Shown here: positions 46,607 through 58,747 of the stretch, one piece after another
Numbering within the stretch: the first letter of the stretch is position 1
How the letters are laid out: each line of letters starts with the position of its first letter
NCBI GenBank assembly: GCA_037126765.1
Contig: JBBCBC010000034.1
Coordinates: 15,560,691 to 15,624,690 of the forward strand
Length of the DNA stretch: 64,000 nt
Reading direction: 5' to 3'
From: Stenogyne calaminthoides
Lineage: Eukaryota > Streptophyta > Magnoliopsida > Lamiales > Lamiaceae
Made by a program: the position numbers and the translations under genes
The notes under the pieces: model-generated
Databases searched by the model: none
The model's input: the letters and a program-made list of their open reading frames with translations, nothing else
Told to the model about the DNA's origin: nothing

Positions 46607-47318
46607 TAGTATTTGAATTGCTAAAGAAATTTTTAAGGTGGGGTATCATAGTCATATTCCTCATATATCCCACCCCTCCTTAAAAGTCACTTTATTATTT
46701 CATATACTAATAAATAACTTTTTCGCTAAAACACGAGCTAAAAGTGAAATGGTAAACAAAAATAGGACATAGGTATTGATAACCGAACAGAATGAAACAA
46801 TATAAAACCATTATGTAATCGAATAATCTATTTTTTTTTTCTTTTAAGTCATACATGAATAAAAATAACTTAAAATTTTCAATAGAACAACTCATTCCAT
46901 AAATTTCATTGCATTAAATAACAACTACCCACAACTTCATTAAACAAAGTCCTATCAAATCTCAATCCATATATAAATGCATCCGTTCATAGCAATTAGC
47001 AAAATTCATATTTCATAGCACTAAGTACAGTCCAAATGTTCAATCCATAACAAATAACTGAAATAAGTGATAACATAATTTAACAAAAGACTAAAATGAT
47101 AATCCTCCTTCAATTAATAACAAATAATAAATATATTTAATAATTATAACCAATTTTCGGTTTTTCATTTTTTAGTTTTGACCGAAAAATATAACTGAAC
47201 TGAATAGAAAATCAATTTATATAAAATTTATAACTGTGACCAAATCGAAAACTGAATAACTTATTCAAATTATAAATTTCATTTTGGTTCGATCGATTAA
47301 TTCGATTTTATCCATATA

Positions 47319-47545
47319 CTCCCTCCGTCCCTTAGCAACTTGCTCACTTTCCTTTTTCGTCCATCCCTTACCAACTTGCACGACTTAAAATGGCAAAGAA
47401 TCTCACAATCTCTACCCTACAATCTCCTCCAACCTCACAATCGTCACCCTTCATCCCCTTAAAAAGTCAACATTATACCAAAAAGATGCTATTTCTTAAT
47501 ACGTGCGCCAAATCAAGTGTGCATGTTGGTGGGGGACGGAGGAAG
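47319..47545. mobile_element. Stowaway MITE
   Basis: CTCCCTCCGTCCC and the inverted partner GGGGACGGAGGAAG are flanked by TA (47,317-47,318 and 47,546-47,547). Size is 227 bp. The open frame that starts inside it at 47,390 is not a gene. Confidence 0.88.
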
Positions 47546-48232
47546 TATTTTACATCCCTAGTGACGCTACATATAAGAATACCACTCGTTGTCTCATGTT
47601 ACAGTTATATGATGTTAATTGAGTTAAGAGCGTGTCTCATGTGCATCAATTTGCACAGTGCACATAAAGTGAATTTTAGAACAATGCAACTTGGTATACT
47701 GAAAAATGTAACTTTTTACATTGAACTGTGCAACTATTTTTTTCATGTGTAAATAATTTGTATTTTTCAGTATAAATTGCATGTTTTAAAATGCTCTTTG
47801 AGTACAGTGCATCTGGATATATACAAGACTTAGCCTTGAATTAAACATTTTAATGTGAAATTGTAATAAAATTAATGTTTTTGATTTCATCAAAATTTAA
47901 ATTTTATTTTTAAATTTATTTAACTTATTAGTTGAAAATCCTCTTAATAAAATTCTTATTTCTTTTGGAGGGGGCTATAAGAGTTCGAAAATTGATAATT
48001 CGGAGAAATTTCAGTTCAATTATTATATTACTTCATGTTATTTAATCTGTATGTATCATATTCGAATAGCGACGCATGTCAACAAAATTGGCATAATTAA
48101 GGTTATAACAGTTCTGGAAAATGAAATAATGTCATATCCTATCAACAATTATTTAGGATTGGCTAACATTATCATTGAAAAAATATTAACTAATAAATCA
48201 CATGATTTATATTTCTCAAGTCGTTCTATATG

Positions 48233-49913
48233 CACTAATACACATTTGGGCTTGGACAGCTGTGAAAAATGACCTTGGAGAGCTGTTATAACCGTTCTCC
48301 AAGTAACAACTGTCCAAGCTTGGACAACTGATAAAAAACCGCTGTCCAAGAAATCGCACTTGAACAACGGTTTTTAACGCGACATTAAGAGTTACACTTG
48401 AGAGCGGTTTTCAACCATTATCAAGCATATACACTTGGACGGCGGTTTTTAACCGCCTCTCTTGGACGGTGATAAAAAAAACATTTGTCAAGAAATCAAG
48501 ATTTGACAGCGGTTTTTAACCGCATTGCAAGGTTACACTTGGAGAGCGGTTTTCAACCGCTGTCCAAGCATATACACTTGGACAACGGTTTTTAACCGCT
48601 TTCCAACACTTTTTTTTTTTAAAAAAAAAAAATCAATTTTTAGGCACAAACCCACCAAACATCTCATATATAAGCCACCAAGTCTTCCAATTAATTGAGG
48701 CAATTATTCGCTCCCATGGGGGACCGAACACGGGACCTTGGGCGCTGGCGAGGATGATCAATCCGCTCGGGCACTTGCTTTCTTGCGTTTACTTAATGAA
48801 ATTAATTCTATATGTTCTAAAAATCGTTTTTTCTTACAATTTTTTTTTAAAATTCTTTATTTCAATTATCTTATTTATTAATTCAATCACATTTTATATA
48901 ATAATTTTTTTATATAAATTAAAATTAAAATTAATTAAATTAAATTAAAATTATATTTTTTACTTGTACTTTTTTTTAACTACCTTTCTTTTAAACTTGT
49001 AATACTTTTCCTTCTAAACAATTAATACTTTTCTATCAAAATAAATAATATTTTTCTTTAAACAAGTAATACTTTTTCATCTAAACAAAGTAATACTTTT
49101 CTTTAAACAAGTTATACATTTCTATCTAAACAAGTAATACTTTTCTATTTAAACAAGTAATACTTTTCTATCTAAACAAATTATACTTTTCTATTTAAAC
49201 AAGCAATACTTTTCTATCTAAATAAGTAATATTTTTCTTTAAACAAGTAATACTTTTTCATCTAAACAAGTAATACTTTTCTTTAAACAAGTTATACTTC
49301 TATCTAAACAAGTAATACTTTTCTATTTAAACTCTATTTAAACAAGTAATAGTACTTTTCTATCTAAATAAGTAATACTTAGACAAAATTGAATTAATTT
49401 ATAAGAATATTAAATATTATATGTATTAATTTATAAGAATTAATAGTGATACAAGTTCGTAAGTGTAATATTATGAATTTAATATTATGAACAAGTTTTA
49501 CATAAGGGTTTGTGTTAATCTCATTATATAAGACGAATATTAAAAATAAATAACACGAGATTTTAAAGAATAAAAATATTTGAATTGTAAATAAAAAGAA
49601 TTTACAAAAACAAAAAAAATAAAACAAAAAATACAAGCTTTACAAAAAAATAAAAAATAAATTAATTCACTTGGAGAGCGGTTATGAACCGCTCTCCAAG
49701 CTTTACCTTGGACAGCGGTTCAAAATCGCTCTCCAAATACACTTGCACAAATATTTATGAGCAGTTTGTCTAAGTTTTTTGATCTTGGACAACGGTTTTT
49801 AACCGCTGTCTTTTTTTTTTTTAATAGAACCGCTCTCCAAGGGACCACTTGGAGAGTTATTAAAAAAAAAGGCTGTCCAAATAAAGCTCTCCAAGCTCAA
49901 ATGTGTAATAGTG
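48233..49913 (-). mobile_element. CACTA-2: nonautonomous CACTA element, inverted relative to CACTA-1
   Basis: It begins CACTAATACACATTTGGGC and ends, read inward, CACTATTACACATTTGAGC, with a 3-bp duplication ATG (48,230-48,232 and 49,914-49,916). The left end equals the right end of CACTA-1. An internal block at about 48,640-48,840 is the inverted counterpart of 43,285-43,485 in CACTA-1. Both ends are filled with AGCGGTT/AACCGCT subterminal repeats. There is no transposase and no captured exon that I recognise. Confidence 0.93.
48985..49385. repeat. Minisatellite of ~22-bp units inside CACTA-2
   Basis: The phrase AAACAAGTAATACTTTTCTA (often followed by TCT or TTT) recurs about fifteen times with slight variation. 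It is a tandem array, not spacer-separated. Confidence 0.9.
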
Positions 49914-49916
49914 ATG

Positions 49917-51780
49917 AGGTTTTGTCACAACCCTCGTGGAGAGAACAAAAATGTCCATTGTCGTGTAGGAAGTTTTTGGGTGGCATAAATTTTTATAATT
50001 TAGACAAAAATTCACATATGTACAATTTAGTACAAATTATATTTACTCCTCCCAAAGTGTTAAAAAGTCAATGCTCAATTTATGTCCGTCTCATCATGAG
50101 ACAGTCTCATGCAAGTCTGCCTTTTATATTTATGCTTTTAAATCATAAAATTTTGTCATTTCATCTCCTTTAGAATTTTAACATTTCGCCGTCATTACTC
50201 ATTGAAAAATTTCGCAACCCTCGGGATGAAATTTTGGATCCGTCCCTATAATTCCATAATACGGTACTACCACTTAATTATTATATTGTATTCAAAACGC
50301 ATTAATCACGAGTAAAACTTATGTATTTATGTGTACTAGTAGTTAATTTCAATATAAAAGTTAATGTCTGTGTCGACATACTGTTATTTATTTTATTTAA
50401 AATAATACTGTAATAGTTAGCTATCTAAAAAAGTCAGTATTAATATAAAGTTATAATAGTTCCACAAATAGAAGATATTTTCATCCTGCTGGTAATCACA
50501 TTTTTTTTTTTGTTTCTGTGATCGGACTTGCATAAATTATATATGAATTATCTTACTGAAACAGTATCCTAAGCTATTAATAATTGGTTCATTGTCATTA
50601 ATTTAAGGTTTTATATATATCCTTAATTAATGAAATGTAAGTCTCACTAGCTATATTATTTTCTGGGGTGGTTGAGAGTAGTTGCTTACCCGGAAAGGAA
50701 CTTTATAATTTTTAATCCACAATATTTTTTCGCATTGAGTGCATCGTGCTATTTAGGTGTATTTTTAAAACATAATAAACAAATCAAATATTTCAATACA
50801 ATAAATTGTATATTTTAATATAACAAATTGCATATTTTAATATAAATAAATTAAATGTTTCAATGCAATAAGTTTCATATTTTAATATAATAAATTGCAT
50901 GTTTTAATGCAACAAGCTGCATATTTAAAAAATAAATTATAATTACACTGTACACTTGATGTGCACAAGACATTATCTTTAATTTAAGGATGTGCTTGGT
51001 GGGATACTTTTGGGATGAAGGTATAAGAATAGAATGACAAAAAGTGTTTGGTTTGGCTGAGGAATGAAAATAATTTCCCGTTCCAAAAAAAAAATGAGTC
51101 GGTATTGAAATTTATCTATTTTTATTAGTACAGGTTGTATTTTATTTTAAAAAATAATATAAATTATAATTTGTAAAAAAAAAAAATAGTACTTCTTGCA
51201 AATTTTCAGCTCACTAAGTTAACTCTTTAATTGCCAAGTTAACTTTTTAATTGCCAAACCTATAGATATTAGAGATTCACACTGTAAATTTGGCCACATG
51301 CGAGTATATGTGTAATGTGTATATATAATTTGTTTAATTTGTGCTTTTAAAAGCTGATTAGCTACCTGGAACATGTGGTGGCAGCTGTAGGTATATATAA
51401 TTATATATCGCATATATCCTTATAAGCACCACTCATGGTTAATTAATGTTAAAATTTGATACTTGGAATCCGACACACTGATATTTGCAACTGCATATTC
51501 GCATCAGTGCCCTTTAAAGAAAGAAAAAAATATTTCTACCATTAGCAAAAGTAAATGGTTAATTGTCAGTGAACTTTTCAACTTTTTTCCTTTTAATAAT
51601 TTAACTTACTCACCCATTTTAATAAAAGTCATCATATATAGGATATAGCAAATGTGTGCCAGGTATTTTAAAAAATATGTAGTTAGAGTCAACAAGAATG
51701 TAAATTGTACGTGGGATATATATAGTAGCAGAAATAAAGCGGCATAAATTATGGCAGGGCTATTGAGAAGAAAAAACAAC
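49917..51780. other. Intergenic DNA downstream of the extensin gene
   Basis: AT-rich DNA. At 50,770-50,940 a loose repeat of TTTCAATGCAATAAATTGCATATTTTAATATAA variants (about six rounds) is visible. Similar TGCAACTT/TGCATATTTTA phrases occur at 2,815-2,940 and 47,640-47,810. No gene is supported. Confidence 0.5.
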
Positions 51781-51784
51781 ATAT

Positions 51785-52298
51785 TTTATTACTAAGTAAC
51801 TCTGAGCACATAAATTGCAAGAAAATAAGGAAACAATTTGTAATGAATCTAATTCAATCAAACAAAGCCATCCACTATAACTATTGAAACCTCATGGGGC
51901 GCCCCTTATATATGAAGCAATTTACATACAAAATCATCTTCATGCAAGCAAATGTTTCATCTTCGAGCCATTTCCACTTGGAGATATAACAAGGACAATA
52001 TGCAGGATAACAACTAAAGAAGTAGACGCAAACTGGTTCAACATGCAAAGAGTGAAGTTTTCCAATGCTTGAAGGACCTTATTGAATAAACTAATTGCGC
52101 TGAAAACTTGGCACTTGAAAACGCTCGTTGGGAATCCATCCTTTATTCTGTATTGCAGATTGGATGCTGCATAATATTGATAAATAAATGTCAGATATGG
52201 ACTAAGGATGTGGAATGTAAGCCAATGATAAGCCAATGAAAAACAGTTAAACAATTACTTACAAGGATGCCCGAGTGATGTTGCTGAAGTTTTTGTGC
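51785..52298 (-). other. 3' UTR of the extensin gene, with a probable intron (52,262-52,167)
   Basis: After the expected stop at 52,301-52,299 the minus strand has a strong donor (CCTT then GTAAGTAATT at 52,262). An acceptor (ATATTATGCAG) ends at 52,167, giving a 96-bp intron. Poly-A signals AATAAA occur on the minus strand at about 51,790-51,785, and another lies in GAATAAAGG near 52,140. An intron after the stop is unusual. It is inferred from splice sites only. Confidence 0.5.
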
Positions 52299-55200
52299 TT
52301 AGTAATGTGTTGGAGGAGGTGGAGAGCCATAGATGTATGCAGGTGGGGGAGGTGACTTCACGGGTGGGGGAGGTGATGTGTAGTAGTATGGAGGTGGAGG
52401 AGAGGGAGAAGGAGGAGGTGGAGACTTGTAAGCATATGATGGTGGAGGTGAGGGTGAAGGTGGTGGTGGAGAGGTGTAGTGGTATGCCGGGTGTGGTGCT
52501 GGTGATGGTGGGGGTGGAGAGTTGTAGTGGTAGGGAGGTGGAGGAGATGACGATGGTGGTGGGGGAGATTTGTAATAATAAGGAGGTGGGGGAGATGGTG
52601 ATGGGGGGAGGAGATTTGTAGTAGTACTGTGGTGGTGGTGAAGGAGAAGGTGGTGGAGGGGATTTGTAGTAGTAAGGTGGTGGTGGGGACGGTGATGGTG
52701 GTGGTGGAGATTTGTAGTAATATGGAGGTGGTGGGGATGGTGATGGAGGTGGCGGAGACTTGTAGTAGTATGGGGGAGGAGGTGATGGAGATGGTGGTGG
52801 GGGAGATTTGTAGTAGTATGGAGGTGGTGGTGATGGTGATGGCGGTGGTGGGGATTTGTAGTGGTATACAGGAGCAGGAGCTGGTGAAGGTGGTGGAGGG
52901 AATTTGTAGTAGTAAGGTGGTGGTGGTGACGGTGATGGTGGTGGTGGAGATTTGTAGTAGTATGGAGGTGGTGGAGATGGTGATGGAGGTGGGGGTGACT
53001 TGTAGTAGTATGGTGGAGGAGGGGATGGAGATGGTGGTGGAGGAGATTTGTAATAGTATGGAGGTGGTGGTGATGGTGGTGGTGGTGGTGGGGATTTGTA
53101 ATAGTATGTAGGTGGTGGTGGTGGTGAAGGTGGTGGAGGGGATTTGTAGTAGTAGGGTGGTGGTGGGGATGGTGATGGGGGTGGAGGAGACTTGTAGTAG
53201 TATGGGGGAGGAGGAGACGGAGATGGAGGCGGTGGAGACTTGTAGTAGTATGGTGGAGGAGGAGATGGAGATGGTGGTGGTTGAGATTTGTAGTAGTATG
53301 GTGGTGGTGGTGACGGTGATGGTGGTGGTGGGGATTTGTAGTGGTATACAGGAGCTGGAGTGGGTGATGGTGGTGGTGGTGATTTATAGTAGTACGGTGG
53401 TGGAGGTGATGGTGATGGAGGTGGTGGTGATTTATAATAGTAAGGAGATAGTGGTGATGGAGATGGTGGAGGTGGAGACTTATAAATGTATGGAGGAGGT
53501 GGGGGAGACTTGTAAAGATACACTGGCGGTGGTGGTGACTTGTAGATGTAAGTTGGTGATGGTGGCGGTGGGGATTTGTATACATATACATGGCTTGGAG
53601 GTGGAGGTGACTTATAAACGTAGGTTGGTGTCGGGGGTGGTGGTGACTTGTATACGTAAGTTGGCGTTGGTGGTGGTGGAGATTTATACACATACGTGGG
53701 GGTCGGAGGTGGTGGTGACTTGTACACATAAGTTGGCTTTGGAGGAGGTGGAGATTTATATACATATGTGGGGGTCGGAGGTGGAGGTGACTTATAGACA
53801 TAAGTTGGGGTCGGGGGAGGTGGTGACTTATAAACATAGGTTGGTGTTGGAGGTGGTGGTGACTTGTACACGTAAGTTGGCGTTGGTGGTGGTGGAGATT
53901 TATACAAGTATGTGGGGGTTGGAGGTGGAGGTGACTTATAGACATAAGTTGGGGTCAGGGGCGGTGGTGACTTATAAACATAGGTTGGTGTCGGGGGTGG
54001 TGGTGACTTGTACACGTAAGTCGGCGTTGGTGGTGGTGGAGATTTATACACATATGTGGGGGTCGGAGGCGGAGGTGACTTATAGACATATGTTGGGGTC
54101 GGGGGCGGTGGTGATTTGTAGACATAAATTGGTGTTGGAGGTGGTGGAGACTTGTAGACATATGTGGGGGTGGGAGGTGGTGGCGACTTATAAACATAAG
54201 TTGGTGTTGGTGGTGGTGGTGACTTGTACACATAAGTTGGCGTAGGTGGCGGTGGCGACTTGTAGACATATGTAGGCGTCGGAGGTGGAGGTGACTTGTA
54301 AACGTATGTTGGTGCTGACGGTGGTGGAGACTTGTAGACATAAACTGGAGATGGAGGTGGTGGAGATTTGTAGTAGTACGGAGTAGGGCTGGGCTTAGGC
54401 TTCTTGCACTCCTGGTAAGGAGTCTTGGATGCATAAGAAAATGACTTAGCATAAAGTACAACTTCATGTTTATCCTTGGACTTCACTTTAAGCTTGGCTC
54501 CAGTCTTTCCCCAATGATAATCAGTTGGAATATTACACTTTGAACCCTTGGGGGCTGCATGTAGCTTAGCCTTGCAAGCCTTTGCTCCATATTTACTATA
54601 TTCAAATCCTTCAACTGCAACACTGAATTTTCCATTGATTTTAGTCTTTCCATAGACTACTATTTCTTTTTCACCTGCCTTGCATGTTACCTCAACAACA
54701 GCACCTGATCCATATATGTTAAAATAGTACATTAACTAAAGTGCTTGCCAACCATCATAGACAAATATAATCTTTCACATGACAATAATCATTCAAAATA
54801 GTACTTAATTGTCAAACATATCACATTTCTAGCTATCAATTAACTTTTACTATTTTTGGGGTGTAACATTTTTAGTTGATATTGGAGTTGTTCCACCATA
54901 ATGAAAAAATTAATTTTACTTTATTCAATTGATATCAATTTGATTTCTTTAGCTCTTGGACCACAAACACTTTCCGTTGCAAAAACTACTAGATTATGTG
55001 CAACTTGATCTAATTTCCTTAACTGGTTGGTGATGTCACCATCAATAATAGCCTAATAATTTATTCTTTATATGAATTACTGGAACATGATGTTCTAATT
55101 AATTAATTAATATAAATTTAAGGATATGCTAAACTAAATTTTCGAAATTAACTGGAAAATCATGACAATTAAGGTTGACTATAATTGATATTTTTTTTCA

Positions 55201-56696
55201 CCTACCAAATGTATTAATTAATAATTTTAAAATATTATTTATATACTTGTCCAACAATTCAAAGTTAAATTTGGTCCATAAGAGAGAAGATATAGAGTAA
55301 TACTCAGTGACAAAAAAATCAACATCAACAAATTCATGCACGTTAGCTACTTAATTGATATATGCCAGATATTCCACAAGGTAATAATGGCATGCATTCA
55401 TATGTGTATACAAGTGCGTATATATGCTCTGTAAAGTGAAACTCAATTTTTTGACTAATCAACCAAATTAACTCAAAATTCATATTTTAAATATTATTTT
55501 AAGAAAATAAAAGGTGAAAGAAATGTACCTTTGAGATGCTTCTTGTCATGCGACTTCTCCGGGTATTTCCAATCGTAGCATCTGTAACAGTATACTTTTC
55601 CTACCACCTTAACTATGAATGGGTGGTGTGGAGGGTGGTATGGAGGGTAGTGTGGAACCGGGGGCGGCGGAGAAGTGTAGTAGTATGGAGTCGGGGGTGA
55701 CTTCGCCGGTGGTGGTGGAGATTTGTAGTAGTATGGTGGAGGTGGAAACTTCTCCGGTGGTGGTGGTGATTTGTAGTAGTATGGAGGAGGTGGTGATTTC
55801 ACTGGCGGTGGTGGAGACATGTAGTAGTATGGTGGAGGTGGTGACTTCACTGGTGGTGGTGGAGATGTGTAGTAGTATGGTGGAGGTGGTGATTTCACTG
55901 GCGGTGGTGGAGACGTGTAGTAGTATGGTGGAGGTGGTGATTTAACTGGTGGTGGTGGAGATTTGTAGTAGTATGGTGGAGGTGGAGACTTCTCCGGTGG
56001 TGGTGGTGATTTGTAGTAGTATGGAGGAGGTGGTGATTTCACTGGTGGTGGTGGTGACTTGTAGTAGTACGGTGGAGGTGGAGACTTCTCTGGTGGTGGT
56101 GGTGATTTGTAGTAGTATGGTGGTGGTGGAGATGGCGATGGAGGTGGGGGAGATTTGTAATAGTATGGTGGTGGAGGTGATGGTGAAGGTGGCGGTGGTG
56201 ATTTATAGTAGTACGGTGGTGGTGGTGACGGAGAAGGTGGTGGAGGAGATTTGTAGTAGTACGGAGGTGGTGGTGACGGATCAGGCGGTGGGGGTGATTT
56301 GTAGTAATACGGCGGTGGTGGGGAAGGTGAAGGTGGTGGAGGAGATTTGTAGTAGTACGGTGGTGGTGGAGACGGAGAAGGTGGTGGTGGTGATTTGTAC
56401 ACATAAGGCGGCAGTGGGGACGGGGAAGGTGGTGGTGGTGATTTATACACATATGGTGGGGGTGGAGACGGAGACGGTGGTGGTGGTGATTTGTACTCGT
56501 AAGGTGGTGGTGGAGACGGGGAAGGAGGTGGTGGTGACTTGTACTCGTAAGGAGGCGGTGGTGAAGAATAAACATAAGGGTCAGCAGAGACCATAGTAGA
56601 AATAGCCAAAACGGCGAATGCCGCCACTAGAAAGTGTGGCAGCATTCGGCCGTTTCCGCGGCCGGGACTCGTCATTTTGTTGCCGGAAACCGCCAC
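52299..56696 (-). CDS. Extensin with central Ole e 1-type domain (two coding exons)
   Basis: Exon 1 is 56,696-55,529 and exon 2 is 54,704-52,299, joined across an 824-bp intron (donor AAAG then GTACAT; acceptor GATCAG then GTGCTG). The protein starts with a signal peptide (hydrophobic FLVAAFAVLAISTMVSA). An N-terminal block of SPPPPSPSPPPPYxYK and SPPPPVKSPPPPYYYK repeats follows. A pollen Ole e 1-like domain spans the junction (KVVGKVYCYRCYDW, then VEVTCKAG, SKCNIP, YQECKKPKP; six cysteines). A very long second block of YVYKSPPPPTPT then SPSPPPPYYYK repeats ends the protein. Extensins are hydroxylated at SPPPP, O-glycosylated and cross-linked through YxY tyrosines in the cell wall. Total coding length is about 1,190 codons if one extra base is discounted: exon 2 shifts frame in a C run at about 52,605-52,610, after which SP-repeat coding continues in the next frame to the TAA at 52,301-52,299. 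Confidence 0.9.
52603..52612 (-). other. Apparent +1 frameshift in the extensin repeat region
   Basis: The minus strand reads TCTCCTCCCCCCATCACC. With one C fewer the frame continues SPPPSPSPPPPYYYK and on through about 100 codons of proper repeats to TAA at 52,301-52,299. As written, the frame changes to ITISPTSLLLQ and stops only at 52,257-52,255. Removing one base makes the joined exons an exact multiple of three. Confidence 0.8.
54705..55528 (-). other. Intron of the extensin gene
   Basis: 824 bp, AT-rich, GT to AG, placed inside the Ole e 1-like domain between Lys-Gly (KKHLKG) and AVVEVTC. Nothing else is recognised in it. Confidence 0.88.
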
Positions 56697-56818
56697 CAGC
56701 TCCGCCTATATGTATGGAGGCGACACCTCTACTTGGCTTATAGAAGCCTAAGTGAAGTTTGGTTTAATTATTGGAAGAGAAAAGAGAAGGGATGATTGAA
56801 ATTGGTTAGTGGAAAGTG

Positions 56819-56828
56819 TATTTATATA
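56819..56828 (-). promoter_or_regulatory. TATA box of the extensin gene
   Basis: The minus strand reads CTATATAAATA about 125 bp upstream of the ATG at 56,696, a suitable distance for a plant promoter with a short leader. Confidence 0.75.
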
Positions 56829-56829
56829 G

Positions 56830-57760
56830 GGAAGAAGTGGAAGCATTCGTTAGAATAGAGCTGTCAAATAGTGACCTATTCAAGATGAATACTGATTTTT
56901 GTAATATTTAGAAGATAATTATTTTAATGAAGTTGTAACAACTGGACTCATGACGGCGAATTGCAAACATATTTGCTAATAAATAAATGAAATCATTTAA
57001 TTTATACTTAGTAGTTGGAATCTTTTAACTTCATTATTGTTTGCACTCTCATTGCATTTCGTATGTATCTTAATCTGATCCGAACTTTCCATGGAATAAG
57101 GATTAAATTCATTTTTGTCCCAAAATTCTCATTTATATATGTTGTTCCCATTTTGTTAAAGAAACTAGAATTTGTACATATATATAATCATTACAATTTA
57201 CATGAAGTCCTGACATAGAACATGATGTTAGATTTTCTTTTTCTGGAGTCAATTCGAATTCAAAATATATATAAATATAATTTTGAATAAATCATCACAG
57301 TTTTCTCATTATAAAATATTACAAGTATTTTGGGGATTAAAATCATATAAACTCTTGTACTGACATTCATGTCGTAAGGATTAATTTATGCAGACCAAGG
57401 TGGAATGCAGGTGGAGGTATTGCAGTTTTAGTAGCATTAAAATATTGTTCAGAATTGTATATAAGAAAACCTTCATTTTGAATTTAGTTAATTTTATATT
57501 GTACTAATTATTAATATATTAATTGTAGGATAAACTTTTAAGCTAGGCACAATCTATTACAAAGAGACGAATTCGTTATGATCCTATTTGAATCATGTAA
57601 TCGTCTTATGCATGACATCATTTCACACAAAATTTTCTCTGATTGTATAAATAAATAAATATATATTTGGATCGAGCCTCCTAAATTTATGGCCGATGAC
57701 CTTCTCAATTTGTTTTGTATTTCGTGCGTTAGGAATAATGTGAGCTTATTATCATGGTTG
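56830..57760. other. Upstream intergenic region of the extensin gene
   Basis: AT-rich DNA without supported coding sequence. It presumably contains the extensin promoter, but I cannot name specific elements. Confidence 0.5.
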
Positions 57761-57761
57761 C

Positions 57762-58180
57762 GATAAAAAAACAAAAATATATATGAGGATTGAAATAGTT
57801 AAAGTTAAAAGAGATGACCGCTTATTTGCAATAAAATGCAATTTTTCTGTTGATATAACATCACTTGATTAGAAAATTCTACTCTTTTCATTATGAAATA
57901 CTTTGAAATGTCCCTTGTGCAGGCAACACTTAGGAATATAAAAGCAGGCAACACTTGAGAATATAATAGTCTAAATGACAGCTTTAATTAAGTTCCCTTT
58001 ATTGTACTCATATATTTGTGTTTTTTTTCGAAAGTTGAAATGATGATCATTTGAACCATTGATCTCGCAATAATTGTACTCTAACCATTTGAATTATTCC
58101 ACCTCGTAGATATATAAATATATATGTGTTTATCAATACATAAAATCAAGAAATTATCTTGAAGTTTCTTTATCAATACT
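57762..58180. repeat. Left copy of a diverged ~400-bp direct repeat flanking CACTA-3
   Basis: It shares ordered phrases with 63,475-63,830: TTCTGTTGATATAACATCACTTGATTAGAAAATT (right copy TCTCTGTTGATGTAATGATCACTTGATTAG), CAGGCAACACTT, CATATATTTGTGTT and TATCAATACA-n-ATCAAGAAAT. CAGGCAACACTT is itself doubled in this copy (57,923 and 57,946). Confidence 0.8.
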
Positions 58181-58479
58181 ACCTGCATATACATATATAT
58201 ATTAATATATGTGTTTTTACTACTACACATTTGAGGTTGCAGACACCAAGACTTGGATGACCTTTTTTTTTCAAAATGACTCTCAAGCTATAGCTTGGAG
58301 AGCGGTTCTAATAAAAAAAAAAAAAAATAATAGACAGCGGTTTTCACAATTTGTCCAAGTTCTTTATTATAGACAGCGGTTGACAACCGGCAAAGCAAAG
58401 GTTAGACAAGCGGTTTGGAAACCGTCTAAGATATAGTTGGACAAGCGGTTCCAAAACCGCATCCAAGTGTTCTCGCAAA

Positions 58480-58747
58480 TTTTATTAAGCCAAATCGCGA
58501 ACGAGAGTACTTCAATTTTTCCCCAAATTAAATCAAGCTAGCATCTCTTCCTTTACCCTAATCGAACTCCGCCGCTCGTCGTCCTCCCATTCACGCGCCG
58601 CCGTCGTCTTCCCATTACCTCCTTCCCATTCCCCAAATCGCGAACCATGCCCCTAGCCTCCTCCCCCTCTTCCCCCAAATCGAGACGGAAGCCCTAGCCG
58701 CCGCGTCTTCCCGCCGTCGTCTTTTTCTCATTCTCCCATTGCTTCAT
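58480..58747 (+). other. Probable untranslated leader exon of the CACTA-3 transposase
   Basis: A C/T- and CG-rich segment (for example CCGCCGTCGTCTTCCC) unlike its AT-rich neighbours ends TTCATC then GTAAGAG, a plausible donor. An acceptor (TTTCTATAG or CATCTCTAG) follows at about 59,336-59,346, just before the first transposase ATG at 59,354. This gives a leader intron of roughly 590 bp. Confidence 0.55.

Noticed and set aside
48985..49385. Regular repeats considered as a CRISPR-like array
   Set aside because: Units are contiguous without unique spacers, in a plant transposon; it is a minisatellite.
52295..54245. Long plus-strand open frames (Met/Val/Cys-rich) opposite the extensin, and His/Thr-rich frames on the minus strand
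   Set aside because: They are frame shadows of the SPPPP repeat DNA; composition is entirely explained by the extensin codons.
54700..54732. ATG at 54,732 as the start of a separate 825-residue protein
   Set aside because: It lies inside the intron. A clean acceptor at 54,705 joins exon 2 in frame with exon 1, and the Ole e 1-like domain is completed only by that join.
55494..55528. Exon 1 reading on to TFLSPFIFLK
   Set aside because: These residues come from intron sequence after the GTACAT donor at 55,528.
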